This document shows positions 35,732 through 45,060 of a stretch of DNA of 50,025 bases, one piece after another (the first letter of the stretch is position 1; each line of letters begins with the position of its first letter). Where the stretch lies: positions 1 through 50,025 of the forward strand of contig CAKRSU010000012.1 of the NCBI GenBank assembly GCA_934401755.1, written 5' to 3'. Source of the DNA: an uncultured Oxalobacter sp. (GTDB lineage Bacteria; Pseudomonadota; Gammaproteobacteria; Burkholderiales; Burkholderiaceae_D). Under the pieces are notes generated by a model. It saw nothing but the letters and a program-made list of their open reading frames with translations. It was not told the DNA's origin and ran no database searches. Position numbers and translations under genes: made by a program.

Positions 35732-36740
35732 TTATAGAATAAGGAGGCAGTCGAAATCGCTCTCATACAGGCGATCTTGTATGATTCGATACTTCTCGTA
35801 CTCAGTCTCTGCATGGAGTTTTGCTTGCTCTGCGCTGATCTTACCTTGACCAGTCAGTAGTTCGTTTCCGTTAAACTCAAGGAAACCGTTCAGTCGTTTT
35901 GCCCAATCTTCCATACTCATGGGAATCCTGCGTTCAGCTTGCAATTCCGCATAGTCCAAATAGAGCGAAACGATCCTTTCCAGATAGTGCATCTCTTGTT
36001 TGCTTAGATAGTTCTTTGCAATTGTCACATCGCCTTTGAGAATTTTTCCATCCAGGGCGTTTTCCCATGTGCTCCTTGGTCGCATCCGCACGTTCCATGA
36101 TCAGTTCCGAAGTCGTGTGGCGGTGGACGGCGAATTGCATCTTGTTTTGTAGCGTTTGAAAGAACAGGCGGGTTGTTTGGGCGTTTTTATCATAGTCAAA
36201 CGCCGTTGCGTATAGGTCTGTGACCTTCTGATAAAATTTTCGCTCGGACAGTCGTATCTCACGAATCTGCTGCAGCTGTCGCTCAAAGTATTCATCCGTG
36301 AACATATGGCCTTTTTTCAGGCGCTCCACGTCCATCGTCCAGCCCTGAATGGTATGGTCTTTGACAATCTGACCAGCCCATTTGCGGAACTGAACCGCAC
36401 GTTGATTGTTTACCTTAAAACCTACAGCAACGATCATTTGCAAATTATAGTGCGCTACTTCGCGGCTGACTTGTTGCGTACCCTCTGCCTGAACTATCCG
36501 GAATTTCCGGATAGTTGCCGATTCTATCAATTCTCCATCACGGTGTATTTTTTTGATGTGTTCATTGATCGTGCGAACATCTACATCATACAGTGTCGCC
36601 ATCATCTTTTGCGTTAACCAAATGTTTTCATCTTCATAGCGCATTTCAAAGCTAGCATTACTCTTTCCAGTGGAAGCCACAAAGGTCAGGTATTCTGCTG
36701 CGGAGCTGCAAACTGCTCGTTTTTTCTTGTTTTCCGCCAT
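35732..36740 (-). pseudogene. rhuM: RhuM-family protein, frameshifted
   Basis: The first part starts at ATG 36740 (MAENKKKRAVCSSAAEYL) and carries the family core ENIWLTQKMMATLYDVDVRT, FRIVQAEGTQQVSREVAHYN and ELIMERADATKEHMG. There the frame breaks (about 36070), and the rest continues in another frame as TWENALDGKILKGDVTIAKN down to the stop at 35732. Together they would give about 340 residues, the size of RhuM proteins, which are often near restriction-modification genes or in islands and whose biochemical role is unclear. No hsd gene is in the window. Confidence 0.78.
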
Positions 36741-37196
36741 ATCACAGCATCTTTCTTATTGTATCTGGAGTGTCGTCTAGAATTTTTGATCAAAGTTGGT
36801 GGCTACGTTGTCGTTTGCCATGTTGCTGTCACGAAAACAGGGATAGTAAGGCTATCTGCAACGGCATGAATAGTGGTAGTGGAGCTAGTTTGGGCGTGTC
36901 AAAGAACACTTTTCCATCAAACAGCTTTATTACTTTTTTGTTCTATTTGCTGAAGTACTAATTTTATCTGCGTTAAACCATAAATGATCCGCTGACCCCA
37001 ATTTTTTCTTTTCCTTGTAGAAAAAACTTAAACTGTAGGCATTCTAAATCGTTTTTAGTTCAGATAATTCAGTGATCAGCTAAGGCACTGAAGATTTTTA
37101 CTAGCAAAATTCCAGTGCCTCTTTCTTGGAGGGAGGTTCTTCTCTCCTGTTTAGAGCCGTTATCGGATATGAAAGGCGTGTATTTTGGTAATTATA
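36741..37196. other. Gene-free stretch at the right edge of the accessory patch
   Basis: No supported gene is seen in these 456 bp. A hairpin AGGCACTG (37083-37090) / CAGTGCCT (37113-37120) has a partly paired loop, and a second small stem GGAGGGA/TCTCTCC lies near 37127-37146. Neither has a convincing U-run on the strand of the neighbouring pfkB gene, so terminator function is unproven. Short frames here look random. Confidence 0.45.
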
Positions 37197-38141
37197 TTAT
37201 TGAAAACGATAGCCAAAAGACTTCTCAAAGCGGTCTTCAATTTCTGTAAGCGCCGGGCAATGATTTTGAGGGCCCATATGTTCGATTTTAATTCCTCCCA
37301 TCAAACAGCCAAGAGAGCCTGATGTTTTCCAGTCAAGCCCATGGGTTAACCCATACATTAACCCGGCACGGAAAGCGTCCCCACATCCTGTTGGATCAAC
37401 TGCACGGGAAATATTAATGCTTGGAATATCAATGGTTTCTAAGTTATTGAGGTAGATTTTGGCGCCTTTTGCGCCTAATGTAATGATATAAGTATCGACT
37501 TTATTTGCGATTTCTATTGTTGATAGACCACTATTTCTTGATAGCACTTCAGATTCATAGTCATTAACAATAATGTAATTTGCGATTTCAATGAAACGTC
37601 GCAATTCATTTTTGCTAAAGGCCATTAATTGTTGACCAGGATCGAAAATAAATGGAATTCCCAATTTTGCACAATCTTCAGCATGTTGAATCATGCCATC
37701 TTTACCATCTGGCGATATGATAGCAAGCTTTATATTTTCGTTTTTGACATGAGCGATCTGGTTTTCATGAGAAAAGTTCATCGCACCTGGATGAAACGAC
37801 ATAATTTGATTGTTATTGCAATCGCTCGTCGCAAAACATTGCGCTGTATAAGCATGATCAATCGTTTTAATATACTGAGTGGAAATACCAAGTTCAGTAA
37901 AATGCTTTAAATAAGGGGCGCCATCAATGCCAATGGTTGCCATAATGGCAGGGTTATCACCCAATAATTTCATGTTATAGGCGATATTTCCCCCGGTTCC
38001 TCCAAATTCACGTTTCATCTCAGGAACAAGAAAACAAACATTTAATTTATCTAATTGATCGGGGAGAATTGCGTTGGAAAAGCTGTCCGGATTGGACATC
38101 AAAGTATCATAGGCAATAGAGCCACAAATTAAAGCAGTCAT
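37197..38141 (-). CDS. PfkB-family sugar/nucleoside kinase (adenosine kinase-like)
   Basis: The 314-residue protein has the ribokinase fold signatures: GGTGGNIAYN (47-56) in the substrate lid region and VDPTGCGDAFRAG (248-260), in which D255 is the catalytic base and GCGD the anion hole. In Burkholderiales a PfkB kinase at this place, after the DUF3426 gene, is usually annotated as an adenosine or sugar kinase; the substrate cannot be read from sequence. Its start overlaps the DUF3426 gene end (ATGA, 38138-38141), so the two are coupled. Confidence 0.87.
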   Translation of the reverse strand: MTALICGSIAYDTLMSNPDSFSNAILPDQLDKLNVCFLVPEMKREFGGTGGNIAYNMKLLGDNPAIMATIGIDGAPYLKHFTELGISTQYIKTIDHAYTAQCFATSDCNNNQIMSFHPGAMNFSHENQIAHVKNENIKLAIISPDGKDGMIQHAEDCAKLGIPFIFDPGQQLMAFSKNELRRFIEIANYIIVNDYESEVLSRNSGLSTIEIANKVDTYIITLGAKGAKIYLNNLETIDIPSINISRAVDPTGCGDAFRAGLMYGLTHGLDWKTSGSLGCLMGGIKIEHMGPQNHCPALTEIEDRFEKSFGYRFQ

Positions 38142-39187
38142 AATTTAGTATCAAGGTTAGTAGGATTGGCAATGGTGATTCGACTGTTGATTGCAGTGGG
38201 ATGCGCTGATTCAAAATTGATTTTGAGATTATGTTTTGTCGTCGCTTCAATGCCATCCGTTTTTAGTAAAGTATCAGTCAAATAATCTTTAGGCGAAAAA
38301 GTGCGTTTGGATAATACCGTTCCTGTTGTATCCGAAATTTCAAGCACAAGATCAGGCCAAGGCTTTTTACTATTACTCGTATTAGCAAGCACAAATCGCT
38401 GAAAAAAAAGCGTTGATGTTGTTGTCGCTCTAATAGGTGATTCACTAATGACGTTAAGGTCTTGCTTTTGTGTCGAAGTAGAAGGTTTCTTTTGAGAAGT
38501 TGTTGCAATTGGGCAAGATAATTGCTCACAAACAGTATTGACGGTTTCTTCAAGTTCAGGAAACGTTTCGACAATTTCCTGACGGTAATAATAGATTGCC
38601 GCTAAACTACTGGAAATTAATAAAATAATCGCAATAATTATCCAAAATAGTGCGGCGAGTCCTGTTCGTTTTTTTTCAGAGGGATGTGCTACTTGAGTAA
38701 TAGAAGAGGTTGATGTTTCTTTGACCTCATCAATATTGGTTAAAACAGGTTCTGTTTTTGAAGATGGCTCAGACGTCTCTTTTGATGGAGCAGATACGCT
38801 TTTATCGATCAAGGGTTCTTTAGAAGCATCCAGCTCAAGGTTAAAGGACTCAAGTTGATGATCAAAAGTTGTTTGCCGGGATTTATCAATATTTTCTGCA
38901 GGATGTAAAGAAACTTTATTTTGAGGTGGCGTCGATATCGGGCGTTTCTCGGTTTTTGTAGGTTGTGAAGCAGGTGTTATTTTTGTTGATACAGAAATTT
39001 GCTGGGTTGAATGCTCTTTTTCGGGTAATTTTTGGGCAGAAGGTGCAATTCGCCCAATTAAATGCTCAATCCCATTAAAAGCATTTCTGCAAATACCACA
39101 ACGAACCATGCCAGAGCGTTGAGTGAGTAACTCTCCGGTCACTAAAAATACCGTATTACATTGAGGGCAGCGTGTTGCGAATGACAT
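38138..39187 (-). CDS. Zinc-ribbon and DUF3426 membrane protein
   Basis: The 349-residue protein starts with an MJ0042-type zinc ribbon (C7, C10, C30, C33), followed by a Ser/Thr/Pro/Lys-rich linker, one membrane segment (about residues 177-200, LAALFWIIIAIILLISSSLA) and a C-terminal DUF3426 domain likely in the periplasm. The topology predicts a cytoplasmic zinc ribbon. The function of the family is unknown; its position after accC-prmA is conserved in Burkholderiales. It starts 11 nt after prmA. Confidence 0.86.
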   Translation of the reverse strand: MSFATRCPQCNTVFLVTGELLTQRSGMVRCGICRNAFNGIEHLIGRIAPSAQKLPEKEHSTQQISVSTKITPASQPTKTEKRPISTPPQNKVSLHPAENIDKSRQTTFDHQLESFNLELDASKEPLIDKSVSAPSKETSEPSSKTEPVLTNIDEVKETSTSSITQVAHPSEKKRTGLAALFWIIIAIILLISSSLAAIYYYRQEIVETFPELEETVNTVCEQLSCPIATTSQKKPSTSTQKQDLNVISESPIRATTTSTLFFQRFVLANTSNSKKPWPDLVLEISDTTGTVLSKRTFSPKDYLTDTLLKTDGIEATTKHNLKINFESAHPTAINSRITIANPTNLDTKL

Positions 39188-39198
39188 ACGAATCCTTT

Positions 39199-40107
39199 TC
39201 AGGCGTTAAGCTGTCCTGTTAATGCAATCCAACCATCTTGTTTTTTCCAGATAGATAAATGGATATAAGGGGCATATGCTGTAATGACATCATTTGCTTG
39301 AGTTTCCAGAATACCCGACAATACCAAATGGCCATTTTGAGCAATACGAGAAGTCAATACAGGAACCAGCGTTTGTAAAGGTCCGGCTAAAATATTGGCA
39401 ATAACAATATCATATTGTGTGTTTTTCTGAGTGGATTCGAATTCGTCTGGCAGCCAACAAGTCAAAGGGGTTGCATTACGCTCAGCATTTTCTTGGGTTG
39501 CAATAATTGATTGAGGATCAATATCAACACCAACAACGTTTGGAACGCCCAATTTAACGGCCGCGATAGACAAAATACCCGAGCCACAACCATAATCTAA
39601 AACAGATTGTGTTTGAGATGCATTTTGCTCTAACCATTCTAGGCAAAGGCGAGTGGTCGGATGGCTACCCGTTCCAAAAGCAAGCCCTGGGTCTAATTCA
39701 AGAATGATGCTATTTTCTTCATGAATTTCGTGCCAGCTAGGAACAATCCATATTTTTTCTCCAATATGGATGGGATCAAATTGAGATTGAGTTAAGCGAA
39801 CCCAGTCTTCATTAGGGACATCGCGAATAGTATAGTCAGGGACTTTATCCATGCCACAAGCATTAGCAGCTTGTTGAGTCAGGGCAGAAATATCGGTATC
39901 TGGATCCACTAATGCAATAATGCGACTATTTTCCCAAGCATAATCATTAGCATCTGCCCCAGGCTCATCAAACATGGGTTTTTCTTGGGGCGTCCCTTCG
40001 TCGACATCTTCAACGGTAACTGATAATGCGCCAGCATCCATTAAAGCATCTGAATAAGAGACTGTATCATCAAATCCGATTTCAATAACAATTTCTTTCC
40101 AATTCAT
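39199..40107 (-). CDS. prmA: Ribosomal protein L11 methyltransferase
   Basis: PrmA trimethylates several amino groups of ribosomal protein L11 with S-adenosylmethionine. Signature blocks are DPGLAFGTGSHPTTRLCLEW (139-158), the SAM motif LDYGCGSGILSIAA (170-183) and DIVIANILAGPL. It has 302 residues (E. coli 293). It is 18 nt downstream of accC in the same operon, a linkage common in proteobacteria. Confidence 0.94.
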   Translation of the reverse strand: MNWKEIVIEIGFDDTVSYSDALMDAGALSVTVEDVDEGTPQEKPMFDEPGADANDYAWENSRIIALVDPDTDISALTQQAANACGMDKVPDYTIRDVPNEDWVRLTQSQFDPIHIGEKIWIVPSWHEIHEENSIILELDPGLAFGTGSHPTTRLCLEWLEQNASQTQSVLDYGCGSGILSIAAVKLGVPNVVGVDIDPQSIIATQENAERNATPLTCWLPDEFESTQKNTQYDIVIANILAGPLQTLVPVLTSRIAQNGHLVLSGILETQANDVITAYAPYIHLSIWKKQDGWIALTGQLNA

Positions 40108-40125
40108 GCGATGTCCTAAAAATAA

Positions 40126-41487
40126 TTATTTGTTGGATTCTGGAAACATTTCAGCTAGTTTCTGTTCCAGGTAGTGGATATTCGTGCCTCCTTTAATAAA
40201 TCCCGGATCATGCATCAAGGTACGATGGAGATCCAGGTTGGTTTTAATGCCTTCAACCACCATTTCGGACAACGCAACTTGCATTCGGTGGATTGCTTGT
40301 TCGCGAGTTGCACCGTAAGCAATGATTTTACCAATCATCGAATCATAAAAAGGAGGGACCACATATCCCGCATAAACATGAGAGTCAACACGCATGCCTG
40401 GACCGCCTGGGGCATGCCAAGTTGTAATCTTTCCAGGAGACGGGACAAAGGTAAAAGGATCTTCCGCATTAATACGGCATTCTATAGCATGGCCGATTAA
40501 GCGAATATCACGTTGTTTGTAACGCAGTTTTTCTCCTGCTGCAACGCGGATTTGCTCTTGAATGAGATCAATTCCTGTAATTTGTTCGGAAACAGGATGT
40601 TCGACTTGAATACGGGTATTCATTTCAATGAAATAGAATTCTCCGTTTTCATATAAAAACTCAAAGGTACCTGCTCCCGCATAACCAATCTTGCTGCAAG
40701 CTTCTGCGCAGCGATCACCAATACGGTCAACTAAGCGACGAGGAATGTTGGTTGCTGGGGCTTCTTCTAACACTTTTTGGTGACGACGCTGCATGGAGCA
40801 ATCTCGCTCTCCTAACCAAATCGCGTTGCCGTAATTATCGGCAAGAACTTGGATTTCAATATGGCGAGGATTTTCCAGAAATTTTTCCATGTAGACTTCT
40901 GGATTTCCAAATGCTTTTTCGGCTTCAAGTTTTGTCATCGAAACGGCGTTTAGCAGAGCTTCTTCGTTTCTAACAACGCGCATGCCTCGACCACCACCGC
41001 CCCCGGCGGCTTTAATAATAACGGGATAACCGATTTTTCTGGCTGTTGCGAGAATTTCATCAGCATCGTCGCTTAATGCCCCATTTGAACCAGGAACACA
41101 AGGAATGCCTGCTTTAATCATGGACTGTTTGGCCGTTACTTTGTCGCCCATCTGACGAATAGAAGCCGGGGTTGGGCCAATAAACGTAAATCCCGATTTT
41201 TCAACACGTTCCGCAAAATCAGCATTTTCAGCTAAAAAACCATATCCCGGGTGAATAGCTTGCGCGTCAGTCACTTCTGCGGCACTGATAATCGCTGGCA
41301 TATTTAAGTAGCTTTGTGCAGCAGCTGCAGGTCCAATACAAACAGATTCATCCGCGAGTTTGACATATTTAGCTTCACGATCTGCTTCAGAATGAACAAC
41401 AACGGTTTTAATGCCCATTTCACGGCATGCCCGTTGGATGCGCAAAGCAATTTCACCACGATTGGCAATAAGAATTTTTTCAAACAT
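40126..41487 (-). CDS. accC: Biotin carboxylase subunit of acetyl-CoA carboxylase
   Basis: AccC carboxylates biotin on AccB with bicarbonate and ATP, the first half-reaction of malonyl-CoA synthesis. The start [20 protein letters not shown], the ATP-grasp glycine loop [14 protein letters not shown] and the active-site block [18 protein letters not shown] are diagnostic. Length is 453 residues (E. coli 449). accB is directly upstream, with a 62-nt gap. Confidence 0.97.
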   Translation of the reverse strand: MFEKILIANRGEIALRIQRACREMGIKTVVVHSEADREAKYVKLADESVCIGPAAAAQSYLNMPAIISAAEVTDAQAIHPGYGFLAENADFAERVEKSGFTFIGPTPASIRQMGDKVTAKQSMIKAGIPCVPGSNGALSDDADEILATARKIGYPVIIKAAGGGGGRGMRVVRNEEALLNAVSMTKLEAEKAFGNPEVYMEKFLENPRHIEIQVLADNYGNAIWLGERDCSMQRRHQKVLEEAPATNIPRRLVDRIGDRCAEACSKIGYAGAGTFEFLYENGEFYFIEMNTRIQVEHPVSEQITGIDLIQEQIRVAAGEKLRYKQRDIRLIGHAIECRINAEDPFTFVPSPGKITTWHAPGGPGMRVDSHVYAGYVVPPFYDSMIGKIIAYGATREQAIHRMQVALSEMVVEGIKTNLDLHRTLMHDPGFIKGGTNIHYLEQKLAEMFPESNK

Positions 41488-41549
41488 AATTTGTCAGGTT
41501 GCTCAGAAATTCAAAAAAATGGAGTCAGAGCATTTTGTCGGACCGCTTT

Positions 41550-42020
41550 TTATCCAATAATGAACAGAGGTTGACCAAATTCAACGGGAGAGCCATTTTC
41601 AACCAGAATCTTTTTGATGGTTCCTGCAGACTCTGCTTCGATTTCGTTAAGAAGTTTCATGGCTTCGATAATGCACAATGTGTCGCCAATTTTGACAGAA
41701 GAACCTATTTGAACATAGGGAGGGTTTCCTGGCGCTGACGCACTATAAAAAGTCCCGACCATTGGTGATTTGACAACATAACCTTCAGGTTCAGCGGGGG
41801 CTTCTGATTGATTTTCTACTGGTTGGACTGCTTGTCCTGTTGTTCCTGGTTGAATAGTTTGAGGCGCAGCAATAGCTGGCTGTTGTACCACGATCGGCTG
41901 TCCTTGTACCGATGAATTTTTTGCGATACGGACCTTGCTTTCACCTTCAGTGACTTCAAGTTCAGCAATGTCAGATTCAGCGACCAAATCAATCAGGGTC
42001 TTTAATTTACGTAAATCCAT
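41550..42020 (-). CDS. accB: Biotin carboxyl carrier protein of acetyl-CoA carboxylase
   Basis: AccB carries the biotin that shuttles carboxyl groups between AccC and the AccAD carboxyltransferase. The C-terminal biotinyl domain has [15 protein letters not shown] with the biotinylated lysine at K122, preceded by [17 protein letters not shown] Pro/Ala/Gln-rich flexible linker spans about residues 40-80. It has 156 residues, the same as E. coli. It lies between aroQ and accC. Confidence 0.97.
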   Translation of the reverse strand: MDLRKLKTLIDLVAESDIAELEVTEGESKVRIAKNSSVQGQPIVVQQPAIAAPQTIQPGTTGQAVQPVENQSEAPAEPEGYVVKSPMVGTFYSASAPGNPPYVQIGSSVKIGDTLCIIEAMKLLNEIEAESAGTIKKILVENGSPVEFGQPLFIIG

Positions 42021-42053
42021 AGAAATCCTGAGAAAAACAGTTAAAAATCGAAA

Positions 42054-42488
42054 TTAATGTTTGAGTGCATGCTCGATAGCCATTCGGTATCCATCGATTC
42101 CAAATCCACAGATAACGCCTTTGGCAATACTTGATAGGAATGAATGATGACGAAAAGGCTCTCGTTGATGAATATTTGAAATATGCACTTCATAAAAAGG
42201 AATATTAACGCCAGATAGTGCATCTCTGAGTGAGACGCTAGTATGTGTTAATCCACCGGGATTAATAATGATGGCATCAACATTTTCTACTCGAGCCTGA
42301 TGAATCCTATCAATTAATGCACCTTCATGATTGCTCTGAAAACTAGCAAAATGTGCGCCGGCATGTTCTGCAATAGCGCGTACCATGGAAATAACATCAT
42401 CAAGGGTTTCTTTCCCATAGATTTCAGGTTCCCGTGTTCCCAACAGGTTTAAATTTGGACCGTTGAGTAAAAGAATATTTTGGGCCAT
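42054..42488 (-). CDS. aroQ: 3-dehydroquinate dehydratase, type II
   Basis: AroQ converts 3-dehydroquinate to 3-dehydroshikimate. Family motifs are [20 protein letters not shown] with the active-site tyrosine near residue 24, [16 protein letters not shown], and [15 protein letters not shown] with the catalytic histidine region. Length is 144 residues. It heads the aroQ-accB-accC operon, 33 nt before accB, an arrangement found in many proteobacteria. Confidence 0.96.
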   Translation of the reverse strand: MAQNILLLNGPNLNLLGTREPEIYGKETLDDVISMVRAIAEHAGAHFASFQSNHEGALIDRIHQARVENVDAIIINPGGLTHTSVSLRDALSGVNIPFYEVHISNIHQREPFRHHSFLSSIAKGVICGFGIDGYRMAIEHALKH

Positions 42489-43065
42489 GGCAGGTGAAAT
42501 AATTGTCTATATATTATTCAGTAAGTGGCATTTTGCCGTTAAAGTGCTTAAAAATGCAAGAAAAAATGCTAATTTCTTAAATTTTATTCAGTTAAATGGG
42601 AATTATTTTCATTGATAATGTCGCGAAATCCTTCAGTTTGCTTTCCAGTATCTTTTTCAAAAAAGCTATTTAAATGGTCAATTTCACGATTATGATAAGT
42701 CCTAAAAAGGATGATTTTATGAAACGAAATAACATTAATTGTCTTTATTTAGGGAGATTTTTTGTTAATTACTTTCATTTTTAATTAGGAGCAGAAAGAA
42801 AAATCATCATATCTTGTTATTAAGAAATTGTTATTCGTAATGAGAAAAACAAAAAAGTGATTTATTCGTCAAAAATCAATCGTTTTTCATAAAATGGCGT
42901 ATTAATCTTTCGTAAGATAGTAAGATATACCTTCTTTTGTTATGAGTCATTAAACAGTAATCATCATTTTGCTTGGCTGTAAAGTATGATTAAAAATTGG
43001 ACGATCATTTGTTTTTTGCATGGTCCAAGATATAACGAAATTGTTATTTATAGAGATAAGCTATT
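42489..43065. other. 577-bp AT-rich divergent spacer between aroQ and mpl
   Basis: No gene of normal length is present. The spacer must hold the promoters of the aroQ-acc operon and of mpl. A possible short frame (42719-42784) is listed separately. A TTGGAC/GTCCAA inverted repeat lies at about 42999-43030. No RNA gene, riboswitch or terminator was recognised by eye. The length is unusual for this otherwise compact genome segment. Confidence 0.5.
42719..42784 (+). CDS. Possible 21-residue small protein
   Basis: AAGGATGA lies 5-6 nt before ATG 42719, and the frame reads MKRNNINCLYLGRFFVNYFHF then TAA. It lies within the large aroQ-mpl spacer on +. The ribosome site is good, but the frame is short, no family is recognised and the base composition is like that of the surrounding spacer, so it may be chance. 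Confidence 0.15.
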   Translation: MKRNNINCLYLGRFFVNYFHF

Positions 43066-44445
43066 ATGCATATTCATATTTTGGGGATTTGCGGCACCTT
43101 TATGGGCGGTGTTGCTGCGCTTGCTAAAGCAGCAGGGCATAAAGTGACAGGTTGTGATGCAGGAGTATATCCTCCAATGAGCACTCAATTACAAGCACAA
43201 GGAATTGAGTTAATACAAGGATATGATGCTGATCAGATGTCATTAAATCCCGATTTATATGTCGTTGGGAATGTTGTTTCTCGTGGAAATCCATTAATGG
43301 AGGAAATTCTCAATCAAGGAAAACCTTATATTTCAGGGCCTCAATGGATTGGCGAACATATTTTATCGAATCGTTGGGTTTTAGCCGTAGCAGGAACGCA
43401 TGGAAAAACGACAACAACGTCTATGTTGGCATGGATTCTTGAAGAAGCAGGACTTTCCCCGGGATTTTTAATTGGCGGGGTGCCTATGAATTTTGGAGTT
43501 TCTGCTCGACTCAATGGAAAAAATTCTTCCCCGTTTTTTGTGATTGAAGCCGATGAATATGATACGGCATTTTTTGATAAACGAAGTAAGTTCGTTCATT
43601 ATCATCCTAAAACCGCAATTTTAAATAATCTTGAGTTTGATCATGCTGATATCTTCCAAGATGTTGGTGCTATCGAAACACAATTTCACCATTTGGTTCG
43701 AACCATTGCAAGTAATGGTCGAATTATTGCTAATCGAACCAGTTCTTCGATTGCTCGAGTCATCAATCGTGGATGTTGGAGTGAATTAGAATGGTTTGGC
43801 GGAAAACAAGGTGATGATTGGACATTACAAGATGCTGGCGATGATTGTTTCCATGTTTATTTTAAAGGGGAACAACAAGGAACTGTTCAATGGGATTTAA
43901 CGGGGGATCATAATCGGTTAAATGCATTGGCTGCTATTGCCGCAGCACATCATGCAGGCGTTCAACCATCGGTTGCTATTGCTGCTTTGTCTCATTTTAA
44001 GAATGTAAAACGAAGAATGGAGTGCCGTGGGGTTGTTCGTGGCATTCATGTTTATGATGATTTTGCCCATCATCCGACAGCCATTAAAACAACGATTGCA
44101 GGGCTTCGTCGGAAAATTCAATCTCAAGGCGGGCGAATTTTGGCTGTTCTTGAGCCTCGTTCAAACACCATGAAATTAGGCGTAATGAAGCAAGCTTTAC
44201 CGCAAAGCTTATCTGAAGCGGATCTTATTTTTGGTTATGGGGCAAAAAACGGAAAAAATGCACTAGAGTGGGATCTTGCGAAAGCATTAAGTCCACTAGG
44301 AAGCAAAGCCATGGCTTATGATGATCTTGAAAAGCTAATTGATGCGATTGCAAATGCAGCTCATGAAGGCGATCATATTCTCATTATGAGTAATGGTGGA
44401 TTTGGGGGCATTCATCAAAAACTTCTTGAAAGATTAAAACATTAA
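43066..44445 (+). CDS. mpl: UDP-N-acetylmuramate:L-alanyl-gamma-D-glutamyl-meso-diaminopimelate ligase
   Basis: Mpl attaches recycled tripeptide to UDP-MurNAc in peptidoglycan recycling. The N-terminus MHIHILGICGTFMGGVAALA identifies Mpl within the Mur ligases. The ATP loop GTHGKTTTT is at 110-118, EADEYDTAFFDKRSKFVHY forms the central site, and VYDDFAHHPTAIKTT follows. It has 459 residues (E. coli 457). It ends directly against the start of the esterase gene (TAAATG). Confidence 0.95.
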   Translation: MHIHILGICGTFMGGVAALAKAAGHKVTGCDAGVYPPMSTQLQAQGIELIQGYDADQMSLNPDLYVVGNVVSRGNPLMEEILNQGKPYISGPQWIGEHILSNRWVLAVAGTHGKTTTTSMLAWILEEAGLSPGFLIGGVPMNFGVSARLNGKNSSPFFVIEADEYDTAFFDKRSKFVHYHPKTAILNNLEFDHADIFQDVGAIETQFHHLVRTIASNGRIIANRTSSSIARVINRGCWSELEWFGGKQGDDWTLQDAGDDCFHVYFKGEQQGTVQWDLTGDHNRLNALAAIAAAHHAGVQPSVAIAALSHFKNVKRRMECRGVVRGIHVYDDFAHHPTAIKTTIAGLRRKIQSQGGRILAVLEPRSNTMKLGVMKQALPQSLSEADLIFGYGAKNGKNALEWDLAKALSPLGSKAMAYDDLEKLIDAIANAAHEGDHILIMSNGGFGGIHQKLLERLKH

Positions 44446-45036
44446 ATGGCACAGACGATTCTTTATTTACATGGATTTATGTCCACTCCGTTGTCTTTTA
44501 AAGCACAATTACTGAAAAAGACGTTGCAAGAATTGCCCGAAAAAAATAATTACATTTGTCCTCAGCTACCGATGTCTCCGGCTGAATCTATTGATATTGC
44601 AATGCATGCGGTTAGTCAGTGTTCAACTGGAAATTTAGTCGTAATTGGCTCCTCTTTAGGTGGGTATTATGCAAATTGGATAGCAGAACAGCTTCATTGT
44701 AAGGCTGTTTTATTAAATCCTGTGATTGATCCCTGGAAAATTAAAATATTAGAGGATAGTCCGGATCGAAGTGATTTACAGGTGAAAGCTTGGTTAGATT
44801 TTAGAGAAACCTATCAGACAGAGTTAAAAGCACTTTGTGTGACCGAAATTACTGAGCCAAATCGCTATTTATTGATGGCAGCGCGAGGCGATGAATTGCT
44901 AGATTGGCGTTTGATGCAAGCTCATTATAAAGAGGCTCATCAAATCATTATCCCTGAAAGTAACCATGGAATTTCTGATTTTGAACAATATATTTCTAAA
45001 GTATTAATGTTTTGCGGGTTGTCTTTGGAAAGATAG
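44446..45036 (+). CDS. YqiA-like alpha/beta hydrolase (esterase)
   Basis: The 196-residue protein has the small YqiA/UPF0227 hydrolase layout: oxyanion region ILYLHGFMSTP, nucleophile elbow GSSLGGYYA with S70, an acid in RGDELLDW and a histidine in SNHGISDF. It is probably a cytoplasmic carboxylesterase of unknown substrate. There is no gap after mpl, so translation is coupled; the RNase gene follows after 24 nt. Confidence 0.85.
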   Translation: MAQTILYLHGFMSTPLSFKAQLLKKTLQELPEKNNYICPQLPMSPAESIDIAMHAVSQCSTGNLVVIGSSLGGYYANWIAEQLHCKAVLLNPVIDPWKIKILEDSPDRSDLQVKAWLDFRETYQTELKALCVTEITEPNRYLLMAARGDELLDWRLMQAHYKEAHQIIIPESNHGISDFEQYISKVLMFCGLSLER

Positions 45037-45060
45037 TTAATCGGTTTTTGGGCGTTTTGC

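Noticed and set aside
36770..36961. 63-codon frame on the plus strand right of rhuM
   Set aside because: Cys/Arg-rich then Phe/Leu-rich sequence with no family resemblance and no ribosome site; most likely random.
37083..37120. Terminator of the pfkB operon
   Set aside because: The stem is good, but read on the minus strand it is followed by TAGCTGATC, without a U-run; kept only as an unassigned hairpin.
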